From: Mesorhizobium sp.
Lineage (GTDB): Bacteria > Pseudomonadota > Alphaproteobacteria > Rhizobiales > Rhizobiaceae
Assembly: GCA_004020875.1 (NCBI GenBank)
Contig: SAPZ01000001.1
Location: 496,001 to 560,000 of the forward strand
Reading direction: 5' to 3'
Length of the DNA: 64,000 nucleotides
Position 1 is the stretch's first letter, and every line of letters starts with the position of its first letter. A program made the position numbers and the translations under genes. The notes beneath the pieces are model-generated. The model saw only the letters and a program-made list of their open reading frames with translations, was not told where the DNA came from and searched no databases. This document shows, in pieces, positions 1 through 8,532 of the stretch.

Positions 1-26
1 CGCTGACGTAACCAAAAGATGCGGCC

Positions 27-1184
27 GTGAGCACGACAAGCCTACTGCGCCATATCAACGCTAGGCGTTGTCTGAGACTGCTGCAAAACGGCCGTCAGCT
101 TTCTCGCGCCGACATGGCTCGGCAGCTCGGCCTGACAAGGGCCACGATCGGCAACGCCATGCGCGTTCTGCTCGATGCCGGCCTAGTCGTCGAGAGTGCC
201 GAAATGTCCGCCGAATCGCGCAAGGGTCGTCCGGGTGTCGGCGTGACGCTCAACCCTTCGGGCGCCTATTTTGTTGGGGTCGATGTCGGCACGCGCTGCT
301 TGACCGGAGTGCTGCTCGACCTGCAGATGAATGTCGTCAGCCGGATCGTCGAGCCGACCGGCCCGCGCTACCGCGATGCCGGGCATATATCGGCAAAGCT
401 GCTCTCGCTGATCGAGAGGCTGCTCAGCGAAAGCCCCACCTTGCAGGATAAGGTGGAGGGCATCGGCATTTCAGTGCCGGGCCTTGTCGGCCGCGACGGC
501 AGCGTGGTGCATGCGCCATTCCTCGAATGGCGCAACTATCCGCTTCAGGCGGAGCTGACGCGGAAGGCGCCGGCCGACTGGTCGGTCATGGTCTGCAACG
601 ACGCCTTCGCCTTCGCCAATGCCGAGCTTGCCGCCTCCGCCACGGCTAAGGCCGGCAGTATGCTGGTCGTTCTCCTGGCCGAGGGCATCGGCGGGGCCAT
701 CATCGATGACGGCCGCGTCGTGATGGGCGGGCATGGCTATTCCGGCGAAATCGGGCACACCATCGTTTCCGCCGGCGGACGCGTCGATACATTCGAGATG
801 CTGGCCGGGGCCAAGCTTTTCACGCGGCTGTTCGATGAGGGTCAGCCGGTGGCCGACGGCGTTCAGATGCTGCTTGCAGGCATCGGCAACAAGGAAGTGG
901 ACGCCGCGCTCGACGCCTGGGTCAGCGGCCTTTCAGCCGGCCTCGTCAACGCCATTCACCTGCTCGATCCCGGGCGCATCGTCCTCGGCGGCCCGCTGGC
1001 CGGCCTCTATCCCAAGCTCAGTCGGCGGATTCAGGCCGACATCAAGCGGCGGCTTCTGGCTGGCTTCACCATGCCCGAGATCAGGGTGGCGCAGTTCGGC
1101 GCCGATGGCGCCGCGATCGGCGCGGCGGCCACTATCCGCGACACGCTTTTCGCTCTGCCGGATCTCGAGACCAACACGCTGTAA
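27..1184 (+). CDS. ROK-family transcriptional repressor
   Basis: The 385-residue protein has an N-terminal winged helix-turn-helix (about residues 10-60, with SRADMARQLGLTRATIGNAM) followed by a ROK sugar-kinase-like domain starting at VGVDVGTR (about residue 88). This is the layout of NagC/Mlc/XylR-type repressors, which bind DNA until a sugar effector docks in the kinase-like domain. The GTG start at 27 is chosen because an in-frame TAA lies 16-18 bases upstream; the ribosome binding site is weak. It precedes the sugar operon on the same strand and most likely regulates it through the inverted repeat at 1367-1403. Effector unknown. Confidence 0.9.
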   Translation: MSTTSLLRHINARRCLRLLQNGRQLSRADMARQLGLTRATIGNAMRVLLDAGLVVESAEMSAESRKGRPGVGVTLNPSGAYFVGVDVGTRCLTGVLLDLQMNVVSRIVEPTGPRYRDAGHISAKLLSLIERLLSESPTLQDKVEGIGISVPGLVGRDGSVVHAPFLEWRNYPLQAELTRKAPADWSVMVCNDAFAFANAELAASATAKAGSMLVVLLAEGIGGAIIDDGRVVMGGHGYSGEIGHTIVSAGGRVDTFEMLAGAKLFTRLFDEGQPVADGVQMLLAGIGNKEVDAALDAWVSGLSAGLVNAIHLLDPGRIVLGGPLAGLYPKLSRRIQADIKRRLLAGFTMPEIRVAQFGADGAAIGAAATIRDTLFALPDLETNTL

Positions 1185-1366
1185 CGCATTCCACAGCGTT
1201 TTTCCGCCACGTTTCGCGCAGCGTCGTATGCGGTCGCGGCCATCGCATTTGCAAGCCACACGAACGAGTTAGCGCGGAGAGGGCTACGTCGAGCCGCGCC
1301 ATCTTCGCGTTTGGAACGACACCGTTGCAGAAATTCTGATTAAGCGCCTTGACGCGAGGCGTTTTG

Positions 1367-1403
1367 TGATATTTGTTTTTGTATAAGACAAAAACAAATA
1401 TCA
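1367..1403. promoter_or_regulatory. Perfect 16-bp inverted repeat, probable ROK operator
   Basis: TGATATTTGTTTTTGT and its exact reverse complement are separated by ATAAG. The element is AT-rich in a GC-rich setting and ends 12 bases before the TTG start at 1416. A TTGACG hexamer at 1349-1354 could be a -35 box just upstream. The symmetry, position and AT-rich arms resemble the operators of ROK repressors (NagC/Mlc type). A terminator is less likely because there is no GC stem or trailing T run and the element abuts the first structural gene. Confidence 0.75.
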
Positions 1404-1415
1404 GGGAGTGAGCCT

Positions 1416-2495
1416 TTGCCCGTCAAGAAAGACGCCCGGTGTCTGCGTGTCGGTATCCTCGGTTGCGGACCGATCTCGCAATTCGCGCATCTGGAATCGG
1501 CGCAGAAAGGCAGGAATGTCGTCCTCCAGGCCGTGTGCGATGCCGATGTCGATCTGGCGCGGCGGTTCGGCTCCTTCTACGACGCGATTAGCATCTACAA
1601 CGACTATGACCGCATGCTCGCCGATCCCGAGATTGAGGCGATCGTCATCGGCATTTCCGACGCCTTCCACGTCCCGGCGGCGATAAGGGCGCTCTCGGCC
1701 GGCAAGCATGTCCTCTGCGAAAAGCCGATCGCCATGTCGGTGGAGGAGGCGGAAGAACTGAAAGGCCATGTGGAGCGCACCGGCCTTGTGCTTCAGATCG
1801 GCCACATGCTGCGCTTCGATCCGGGCATCCAGGCGGCACATGAGTTCGCCACCGGCGAGATGGGCTCGCTGCTGGCGCTGAAAGCCTGGTACTGCGATTC
1901 CACCCACCGCTACACCATGACCGATGCAATTCAGCCCGTGCCGAGAACTGGCGCCAAGGCGCTGAAGCCCGCCGGAGACCAGAAGGCCGATCGCCAGCGC
2001 TATTTCATGCTGGCGCATGGCAGCCATCTCGTCGATCTCGCGCGCTATCTGGCGGGGCCGATCAAGTCCGTCCAGGCGCGCCTGCTCGAGCGCTTCGGCG
2101 CCTATTGCTGGTTCGTCGACACGGAATTCGAAAACGGCGCGCTCGGCCATCTCGATCTGACGCTGCCGGTCCGGATGGATTGGCACGAGGGCTTCCAGCT
2201 TTATGGCGAGAACGGCAGCGCCACCGGCAAGATCTTCAATCCCTGGTACTACAAGTCCAGCGAGGTCGACATCTTTCGCGAAAGCAGCGCGTCCTCCGAG
2301 CGCGTGCTTGGCGCCGACGGCCATTTCTACCGCCGCCAGCTCGAAGGCTTCGCCGCCGTCGTCCTGAACGGCGCGCCGATGAACGGCGCTTCGATCGAGG
2401 ACGGCGTCGCCTCCGTCCGCGCCATGGTGGCGATCGGCCAGTCGGTGCGCAGCGGCAAGCCCGTCGATCTGACGGACGCCTCGGGACCGGTCTGA
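1416..2495 (+). CDS. Gfo/Idh/MocA-family NAD(P)-dependent oxidoreductase
   Basis: This 359-residue protein has an N-terminal Rossmann fold (VGILGCGPISQFAHLES, about residues 12-28) and the family's CEKPIAM motif near residue 105, whose lysine is usually catalytic. The C-terminal half has the mixed alpha/beta substrate domain. Members oxidise hydroxyls of sugars, inositols or sugar acids. The start is TTG, with CAGGGAG just upstream overlapping the end of the operator region. It overlaps the next gene by TGATG, so translation is probably coupled. The proposed role is first oxidation of the imported sugar; substrate not determinable. Confidence 0.85.
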   Translation: MPVKKDARCLRVGILGCGPISQFAHLESAQKGRNVVLQAVCDADVDLARRFGSFYDAISIYNDYDRMLADPEIEAIVIGISDAFHVPAAIRALSAGKHVLCEKPIAMSVEEAEELKGHVERTGLVLQIGHMLRFDPGIQAAHEFATGEMGSLLALKAWYCDSTHRYTMTDAIQPVPRTGAKALKPAGDQKADRQRYFMLAHGSHLVDLARYLAGPIKSVQARLLERFGAYCWFVDTEFENGALGHLDLTLPVRMDWHEGFQLYGENGSATGKIFNPWYYKSSEVDIFRESSASSERVLGADGHFYRRQLEGFAAVVLNGAPMNGASIEDGVASVRAMVAIGQSVRSGKPVDLTDASGPV

Positions 2496-3322
2496 TGTAT
2501 CCCGCAATCTTTGCCCGGACCTATCCGCTCGGCCCTGTCAACGAGCTGCTCTCGGCAATCGGGGAGGATGGCTACGATGGCATGCAGCTCAACCTGTCGT
2601 GCCTGGGTTTGGCCAGCCTTCCGGATTCCGTCCCTGCCGGTGAGCTGAAAGCGTTTGCCGAGGCTGCCCGCAAGCACGGCCTGGCGATCGCTGGTCTCTC
2701 CGGCACCTATAACATGGTCCATCCCGATGCGGCGATGCGCCGTGCGGCCCGCGCCCGCTTCGCCAATGTCGTCGCCGCCGCGCCGCTGCTCGGCGCGCCG
2801 ATCGTGACGCTGTGCACCGGTTCGCGCAACGCCGACGACATGTGGGCAGCCCACCCCGACAACGCCTCGCCGTCCGCATGGACCGATCTGCGCGCCGAGC
2901 TCGAAGAGGCGCTCGAGCTTGCCGAAAAGCACGATATCCGGCTCGGTGTCGAGCCCGAGCCTGGCAACGTCGTCGCCAATGCCGTTCTCGCGAGGCGGAT
3001 CCTCGACGAGGTCAAGAGCCCGCGCCTTGGCATCATCCTCGATGCCGCCAATCTCGTCGGCGACAGGCTGAGCGACCAGGCCTGCGTTATGGATGAGGCG
3101 GTGGACCAGCTCGGCGAGCACATCACCCTGGCGCATGCCAAGGACGTCGACCGGGCCGGCAAGGTGGTCGCCACGGGCGCCGGCGCCGTCGACCTGCATC
3201 GCTTCCTGCGGCTGTTGCGCTCCTGTGGCTACGACCAGGCGGTCGTCGCGCACGGCTTCGAGCACAAGGATGTGGCGGCGTCGGGCGCGGCCCTGCGCGC
3301 GCTTCTCGAGGACGTGTCATGA
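2495..3322 (+). CDS. Sugar phosphate isomerase/epimerase (xylose-isomerase-like TIM barrel)
   Basis: The open frame extends upstream, but the ATG at 2495 overlapping the previous stop gives a 275-residue protein with the normal family start (MYPAIFARTYPLG). The repeating pattern of short strands ending in acidic or His residues (GVEPEPGN near residue 150, ILDAANLVGD near 180, ITLAHAKDVDR near 210) matches the AP_endonuc_2/TIM-barrel isomerase family, which uses Glu, Asp and His as metal ligands. It overlaps the following hydrolase by 4 bases. It probably isomerises or epimerises the product of the adjacent dehydrogenase. Confidence 0.85.
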   Translation: MYPAIFARTYPLGPVNELLSAIGEDGYDGMQLNLSCLGLASLPDSVPAGELKAFAEAARKHGLAIAGLSGTYNMVHPDAAMRRAARARFANVVAAAPLLGAPIVTLCTGSRNADDMWAAHPDNASPSAWTDLRAELEEALELAEKHDIRLGVEPEPGNVVANAVLARRILDEVKSPRLGIILDAANLVGDRLSDQACVMDEAVDQLGEHITLAHAKDVDRAGKVVATGAGAVDLHRFLRLLRSCGYDQAVVAHGFEHKDVAASGAALRALLEDVS

Positions 3323-4137
3323 CCGTCGGTACCTTCACCACCGCCGACGATTGCGCGCTGACCTTCGATGTCGCGGGTAAAGGACAGCCGGTGCTGTGGC
3401 AGCACGGGCTCGGCGCGCCTCTCGACCAGCCGGTCGAAGTGTTCCCGCAAGACAGCGGCCTGCAGCGCATCACGTTGATGTGCCGGGGCCATGGCGCCTC
3501 CGCGCTTGGCGATCCGTCGCGCCTCTCGATCTCGCAACTCGCCGACGATGCCCTGGCGTTGCTCGACCATCTCGGCATCGAACAGGCAGCGGTCGGCGGC
3601 ATCTCATTGGGCGCGGCGATCGCGCTGCGGCTGGCAAGCCTCAACGCCGTGCGCGTTACCAAGCTGGTGCTGGCGCGGCCTGCCTGGGTGGATGCACCTT
3701 CCATCGCGCGCCAGCACGGCTATCGCGTCGCGGCGCAGTATCTCGAAACATACGGCGCCGAAGAAGGCGCGGAGCGTTTTCGCGCCTCGCCGGAGTTCCT
3801 CGAGGTCAAGGCGGGCTCGCCGGACAACGCGGCTTCGCTGATCGGTTTCTTCAAGCGCCCGCGGCCCGACACCACGATCGCGCTTCTCTCGCGTATTCCG
3901 CTCGACTGGCCGGGCGTGAACCGCGCCCAAATCGCGAGGATCCGGCGGCCAGCGCTCATCATCGGCAATGATCAGGACTACGTCCACCCGCTGGCCTATG
4001 CGCGTGAGTTGGCCGACCTCATTCCCGGCGCCCGGCTGTCCGAGATCACGTCGAAGACAATCGACCGCACGGCCTATGTCGCTGAGTTCCGGGACGCCTT
4101 GGTAGGCTTCCTCCCGGACGTTGGAGGCGGTCGATGA
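3319..4137 (+). CDS. Alpha/beta hydrolase (lactonase-like), unusual catalytic His region
   Basis: The 272-residue alpha/beta-hydrolase fold protein has an oxyanion HG (WQHGLG, about residues 30-35) and a nucleophile elbow GGISLG (about residues 93-98). It resembles 3-oxoadipate enol-lactone hydrolases. Opening a lactone made by the neighbouring Gfo/Idh/MocA enzyme would fit. The C-terminus lacks the usual GH-containing loop with the catalytic His: where it is expected the sequence reads EITSKTIDRTAYVAEF. The nearest His is in DYVHP, close to the acid residue. It may therefore use a rearranged triad or be non-catalytic. It overlaps genes on both sides by 4 bases. Confidence 0.75.
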   Translation: MTVGTFTTADDCALTFDVAGKGQPVLWQHGLGAPLDQPVEVFPQDSGLQRITLMCRGHGASALGDPSRLSISQLADDALALLDHLGIEQAAVGGISLGAAIALRLASLNAVRVTKLVLARPAWVDAPSIARQHGYRVAAQYLETYGAEEGAERFRASPEFLEVKAGSPDNAASLIGFFKRPRPDTTIALLSRIPLDWPGVNRAQIARIRRPALIIGNDQDYVHPLAYARELADLIPGARLSEITSKTIDRTAYVAEFRDALVGFLPDVGGGR

Positions 4138-5081
4138 TCCGCTCGATCCTGGTCGTCGATGTCGGCGGCACCTCGGTCAAGTGCGGCATGGTCGTGGACC
4201 GTGTTCCGCAGGCCGGCGAGCGGCTCTTCCCGTCCGCCTTGCTGCGCAATGCCGATCCGGTCGGCAGCTTCGCCAGGCTCGTCAGGGAGTTCTCCGCCGA
4301 GGCGGGTCTCACCCCCGACCTGATGGTCTCGACTGTCCCTGGCTTCATCGACACCGACGGCGACCGCGTGCTCTTCGCGGGCAACGTGCCGGAGCTCAAC
4401 GGCCACTATCTAGCGAGCGAGCTTGGCGAACTGCTCGGCTTCCCCGTCATCATAGAACGCGACTCCGTGCTGGTGCTGGCAGGCGAAGTGATCGCGGGTG
4501 CTGCCAAAGGGTCTGACAGCGTGCTCGGCCTGTTCTTCGGCACCGGCGTCGGCGGCGCCTTCGTGCAGGGCGGCGAAGCGTTTCGCGGCGGCGGCTGGGC
4601 GCTGGAGATCGGCCATATGCCATTCGGCAATGAGGGCCGGACGCTGGAGGGGCTGCGCACCGACTGTCTGGAAACCTACGTTTCCGGCCGCGCGCTGGAA
4701 GTGATCGCCGAGAGATACGGCGTTCCCGTCACCGAGGTTTTTGTTCAGTCCCTGCGCATCCCGGGACTTGGCGCCGACATCGACCGGTTCGTGCGTGATC
4801 AGGCGCTCGCCATCGGCACGGCGGTGGCACTGTTTTCCCCGGCCACAATCGTGCTCGGGGGAGGGGTCTGCGCGATCGATGCATTCCCGCGTCGGCAATT
4901 GGAAGAACAGGTGGCGCTCCGGTCGCCCTTCTCCGAGACGGGCCGCCCAATGGATCTGCGCTGGGCCGGACTCGGCTGGCGCGCCGTCCTCTATGGCGGT
5001 CTCAAGGCCGCCGACGACTACGCCGCGGCTCGATCGATGCCGTCATCGCAAGAGAAGCAAGAACGGGAATCCCTGTCATGA
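4134..5081 (+). CDS. ROK-family sugar kinase (allose-kinase-like)
   Basis: The 315-residue protein has no DNA-binding domain and starts directly with the ATP-binding phosphate-1 motif (LVVDVGGTSVKCGMV). It also has a FGTGVGGAFVQGG loop and GWALEIGHMPFG, where ROK kinases carry the catalytic and zinc-site residues. The GHMPFG stretch followed by a region with few cysteines suggests the canonical CxCGxxGC zinc motif is degenerate, as in AlsK-like kinases. It overlaps both neighbours by 4 bases. It probably phosphorylates the sugar or its isomerised product after import. Confidence 0.85.
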   Translation: MIRSILVVDVGGTSVKCGMVVDRVPQAGERLFPSALLRNADPVGSFARLVREFSAEAGLTPDLMVSTVPGFIDTDGDRVLFAGNVPELNGHYLASELGELLGFPVIIERDSVLVLAGEVIAGAAKGSDSVLGLFFGTGVGGAFVQGGEAFRGGGWALEIGHMPFGNEGRTLEGLRTDCLETYVSGRALEVIAERYGVPVTEVFVQSLRIPGLGADIDRFVRDQALAIGTAVALFSPATIVLGGGVCAIDAFPRRQLEEQVALRSPFSETGRPMDLRWAGLGWRAVLYGGLKAADDYAAARSMPSSQEKQERESLS

Positions 5082-5818
5082 GCCTGTTGGAGCTGAAGAA
5101 CATCTCACGCCAGTTCGGCGCCATCCACGCCGTCGAGGACGTGTCGTTCAATATCGAGCCCGGCGAGATCGTCGGTCTGATGGGCGACAATGGCGCCGGC
5201 AAGTCGACGCTGGTCAAGATGATCGCGGGCAACTTTCCGGCCTCGTCGGGCAGGATGATCTTCGACGGCCGAGAAGTGCAGTTTGACCAGCCGTCCGACG
5301 CCCGCCGCGCCGGCATCGAGATCGTCTACCAGGACCTGGCGCTCTGCGACAATCTAAGCGCCGCAGCCAACGTCTTCCTCGGCCGCGAGATCATGCGTTC
5401 GGTCGGCCCGTTCAAATTCCTCGACCATCGCAAGATGCGCGAGCGCGCCGCCGAGCTGTTCCGCGAGCTGCAGTCGGAGACGCGGCCGCGCGATGTGGTC
5501 AAGCGTATGTCGGGCGGCCAGCGCCAGGCGGTCGCTATCGCACGCACCCGCCTGGCCGACGCCAAGCTGGTGCTGATGGACGAGCCGACCGCCGCGATTT
5601 CGGTGCGCCAGGTTGCAGAGGTGCTGGCGCTGATCAAGCGCCTCAAGGAGCGCGGTGTCGCCGTCATCCTGATCTCGCACCGCATGCCCGACGTGTTCGG
5701 CGTGTGCGAGCGCATCATGGTGCTGCGGCGCGGGCACCTGGTCGCCAACAAGCTCGCTTCGACCAGCTCGCCCGAGGAAATCACCGCCTTGATCGTCGGC
5801 GCCAAGGCTGCGGCCTGA
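5078..5818 (+). CDS. ABC sugar importer, single-domain ATP-binding protein
   Basis: The 246-residue protein has one nucleotide-binding domain: Walker A GDNGAGKST (about residues 36-44), signature MSGGQRQAVAIAR (near 145), Walker B LVLMDEPTAA (near 167) and a switch His in ISHRM. Most ribose-type importers use a double-length ATPase (about 500 residues); this is the short single-domain version, like FrcA-type fructose importers, and would act as a homodimer. It overlaps the kinase gene by 4 bases. Confidence 0.92.
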   Translation: MSLLELKNISRQFGAIHAVEDVSFNIEPGEIVGLMGDNGAGKSTLVKMIAGNFPASSGRMIFDGREVQFDQPSDARRAGIEIVYQDLALCDNLSAAANVFLGREIMRSVGPFKFLDHRKMRERAAELFRELQSETRPRDVVKRMSGGQRQAVAIARTRLADAKLVLMDEPTAAISVRQVAEVLALIKRLKERGVAVILISHRMPDVFGVCERIMVLRRGHLVANKLASTSSPEEITALIVGAKAAA

Positions 5819-5829
5819 GGGAGGATGAG

Positions 5830-6834
5830 ATGAACAAGTCTCCGGACGCCAGCAACCTCGATTCGGTCTTCAACCTGTCGGAACGCAGCAAGCTCGGCGA
5901 GGTTCTGCGCAGTCAGGAATTCTGGATCGTCGTCGCAGTGCTGATCATCGGCGCCGTGGTCGGGATGATTGCGCCGCGTTTCCTCACCAGTGCCAACATG
6001 GCCAATATCCTGCAGAATTTCTGCTTCACGGCGCTGATGGCGATCGGTATGACGCCGGTGATCATGACCGGCGGCATCGACATCTCCGTCGGCTCCACGC
6101 TTGGCCTGACTGGCGTGCTGCTCGGCCTGTTCTGCGCCAGCGGCTATCCTTTCGCCGTCGTCGTGCTGTCCGTGCTTCTCGTCGGCGCGTTCGTCGGCAT
6201 CATCAACGGCGCGCTGGTCTCATATCTGAAGCTGCCGCCCTTCATCGTCACGCTCGGTATGATGAGCCTGGTGCGTTCGCAGACGCTGGTCGTCACCAAC
6301 AACCAGGTCGTCTACGATTTCGGGAAGGCCGGCGACACGCTGCTCGCGCTTGGCAGCGGCTCCTTGCTCGGCGTGCCGAACGTGCTGTGGGCCGTGATTG
6401 TTTCGGCCGTCGTCATGCAGTGGCTCTTGTCGATGACCAGATGGGGCCGCTACGTGCGCGCCATCGGCGGCAATGAAAACGCCGCGCGCCTTTCCGGCAT
6501 TCCGGTCGATCGCGTCAAGGTTTCGACCTACGCGCTGCTCGGCGCCATGACCGGCATGACCGCAATCTTCCTCGTCGGCTGGATGGGCGCCGCCACCAAC
6601 GCACTCGGCCAGGGCCAGGAACTGCAGGTCATCGCTGCGACTGTCATCGGCGGCGCCAACCTGCTCGGTGGCTTCGGCACGTCCTTCGGCGCCGTCATCG
6701 GATCGGTGCTGATCGAAGTGATCCGCAACGCCCTGCTGCTCGCCGGCGTGAACCCTTTCTGGCAGGGCACCTTCGTCGGCCTATTCATCCTGTTCGCGGT
6801 ACTGCTCGAACGGTTCCGCTCCACCCGCGCCTAG
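5830..6834 (+). CDS. ABC sugar importer, permease (RbsC-like)
   Basis: The ATG at 5830 is preceded by GAGGATGAG and yields 334 residues. After a hydrophilic N-terminus of about 30 residues, many hydrophobic segments follow. TGGIDISVGSTLGLTGVLLG and IGGNENAARLSGIPVDR are characteristic of the BPD_transp_2 (RbsC/XylH) permease family. It forms the inner-membrane channel with the upstream ATPase and downstream binding protein, and lies 11 bases after the ATPase gene. Confidence 0.92.
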   Translation: MNKSPDASNLDSVFNLSERSKLGEVLRSQEFWIVVAVLIIGAVVGMIAPRFLTSANMANILQNFCFTALMAIGMTPVIMTGGIDISVGSTLGLTGVLLGLFCASGYPFAVVVLSVLLVGAFVGIINGALVSYLKLPPFIVTLGMMSLVRSQTLVVTNNQVVYDFGKAGDTLLALGSGSLLGVPNVLWAVIVSAVVMQWLLSMTRWGRYVRAIGGNENAARLSGIPVDRVKVSTYALLGAMTGMTAIFLVGWMGAATNALGQGQELQVIAATVIGGANLLGGFGTSFGAVIGSVLIEVIRNALLLAGVNPFWQGTFVGLFILFAVLLERFRSTRA

Positions 6835-6843
6835 AGCCAGTCC

Positions 6844-6864
6844 GGGCAGGCAGCGCGCCTGCCC
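6844..6864 (+). terminator. Intercistronic hairpin between permease and binding-protein genes
   Basis: GGGCAGGC and GCCTGCCC form a perfect 8-bp stem with a 5-base loop. No T run follows, so this is more likely an RNA-stabilising or attenuating hairpin that sets relative expression of the binding protein than a full terminator. Confidence 0.5.
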
Positions 6865-6911
6865 CGAGGTTCGCGCATTTTCGTGCACATAACATCAGAG
6901 AGGAGAAAACA

Positions 6912-7919
6912 GTGATAAGCATCGACAGACTGACCGCCCGAATGGGCGCGACCATGATCGCGGCGGTGTTCGCCGCGGGCATCCACTCGGCGCCGGCGTC
7001 GGCCGAGACCTATGCGGTGATCGTCAAGACGGTGAACGACGTCTTCAGCGCCCCGGTAAAGGAAGGCTGCGAGAAGGCCGCCAAGGACCTCGGCGTCGAG
7101 TGCTATTACATCGGCCCCTCCGAGGTGAACGAGACCCAGCAACTCCAGGTCATCAACGACGTGCTGACCAAGGGGGTCGACGGCATCGCGGTCTCCGCCA
7201 CCAATCCGAAGTCCGTGGCCAGGCTGCTGGAGAAAGCGAAAGCCGCCGGGATCCCGATCGTCACTTTCGACGGCGATCTGCTGCAAGATGACGCTGGCCT
7301 GCGCTCGACCTTTATCGGCACCGACAACTACAATTTCGGCGTCGAGCTGGCCAAGAAGGTCGTCGAATACAAGCCGAAGGGCGGCACGGTCTGCATCCAG
7401 ACCGGCACGGCCGGCTCGCTCAATCTCGACCTGCGCGTCCAGGGCATTCGCGACACGCTGGCCAACGTGTCCAAGGACAAGCCGGTGAAGCGCCTTGCCG
7501 GCGAGAACGGCTGGACCGAGGTCGACGGCTGCCCGATCTACAACAATGACAACATCAGCCTGGCCGCCCAGCAGATGAACGACGTGCTGGTGGCCAATCC
7601 CAAGCTCGACGCATTTGTCGCCGTCGGCGGCTGGGCGCAATACGCGCCGTCCGCCTACCGGCAGGCGGTCGGGCGCGTGAAGGAACGAGTCGACGCCAAG
7701 GACCTGGTCATCTCCTTCGGCGACGCCTTCGCGCCGCAGTTGCCGCTGCTTAAGGACGGGCTTGCCCACTACCTCGTCGGCCAGAGCCCGTACAATATGG
7801 GCTACAAGTCGATCGAGGCTTTGCACGACCTGAAGCAGGGCAAGACGGTGCCGCCCTATATCGACACCGGCTTCGTCAAGTGCACGCCCGACATGGCGGA
7901 CACCTGCGGCAAGAACTGA
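6912..7919 (+). CDS. ABC sugar importer, periplasmic binding protein
   Basis: The 335-residue protein starts at GTG preceded by AGAGAGGAG. A signal peptide ends around ASAET (residues 28-33), so it is exported. The mature part is a ribose/galactose-type binding protein (Peripla_BP_4): LQVINDVLTKGVDGIAVSAT near the hinge, then GIPIVTFDGDLLQDD. It is the last gene of the operon. Ligand unknown; the downstream enzymes suggest a monosaccharide or polyol. Confidence 0.92.
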   Translation: MISIDRLTARMGATMIAAVFAAGIHSAPASAETYAVIVKTVNDVFSAPVKEGCEKAAKDLGVECYYIGPSEVNETQQLQVINDVLTKGVDGIAVSATNPKSVARLLEKAKAAGIPIVTFDGDLLQDDAGLRSTFIGTDNYNFGVELAKKVVEYKPKGGTVCIQTGTAGSLNLDLRVQGIRDTLANVSKDKPVKRLAGENGWTEVDGCPIYNNDNISLAAQQMNDVLVANPKLDAFVAVGGWAQYAPSAYRQAVGRVKERVDAKDLVISFGDAFAPQLPLLKDGLAHYLVGQSPYNMGYKSIEALHDLKQGKTVPPYIDTGFVKCTPDMADTCGKN

Positions 7920-7926
7920 CAAAACT

Positions 7927-7960
7927 GGCTTGGTGGGAGTCTTCCCGCTCCCACCAAGCC
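7927..7960 (+). terminator. Long hairpin after the sugar operon
   Basis: GGCTTGGTGGGAG and CTCCCACCAAGCC form a perfect 13-bp stem around an 8-base loop, 7 bases after the binding-protein stop. An A run precedes it but no T run follows, so it may act as a bidirectional or RNA-protecting 3' end rather than a classical intrinsic terminator. Confidence 0.7.
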
Positions 7961-8532
7961 CGGCTTAGGTACTTGTGAACAAGGGGGCGGGTCGAACGAT
8001 CGAACCTCATCTCCCGCAAATTTCTCTTGGCAACTACAAACTTGCCTGCAAAGCTGTTGGCCGAAGTTGATTCAAGAAGCTCGGCCAGCCACTCGCCGGC
8101 CGCAGTTCTCTGCTACAGGATCGCGGCTTTGCGCCTCGTTCCCGAGGAGACGGGTCGAAAGCCGTCGTTAGGATCAGCGGCCCCTACCGGCAGCTGTTCG
8201 GTCCTCAACGCCCATAAGCGGCCAGTCCGTTCTCGTGAAGAGTTTCGGGCGCCGGCAGGCGTACGAAAGTCCCCGAGGAAGGAACCCGCGGGCCACAGGC
8301 GACGGCTATGGAGATTTCGATTTGCGGCTGATGTCGGCAATGGCTGAGACGTCGCCCAAGAGGGCGGAGATGGATACCGACAGGCCGCTTCGATGCGCCT
8401 GGAGGCGATGTTGTCGGCCCGTGACGCGACTGGCCACGGCTCTGTCGGCGTTGATGATCACCACGGACAGGCGTGGATCCGGTGCCGGAGGCTGGGCGCC
8501 TACGACATGAGACAGGATAATGCCATGCCGGG
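7961..8532. other. Gene-free stretch between sugar operon and IS91-like remnant
   Basis: No reading frame here has convincing codon structure or a recognisable protein. The right part probably includes the terminal non-coding sequence of the IS91-like element, whose transposase gene ends at 8533, but I could not locate the element's end. GAAC and CAAG tetranucleotides, the typical IS91 target contexts, occur near 7976-7982; that alone is not decisive. Confidence 0.4.

Noticed and set aside
2105..2494. Extended N-terminus for the isomerase/epimerase
   Set aside because: The extra 130 codons are an out-of-frame reading of the dehydrogenase gene; the ATG at 2495 overlapping its stop gives the family's normal length.
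8027..8347. Open frame of 106 codons on the plus strand left of the IS91-like element
   Set aside because: Arg/Pro/Ser-rich composition, no family resemblance and overlap with equally long frames on the opposite strand; typical of non-coding GC-rich DNA.
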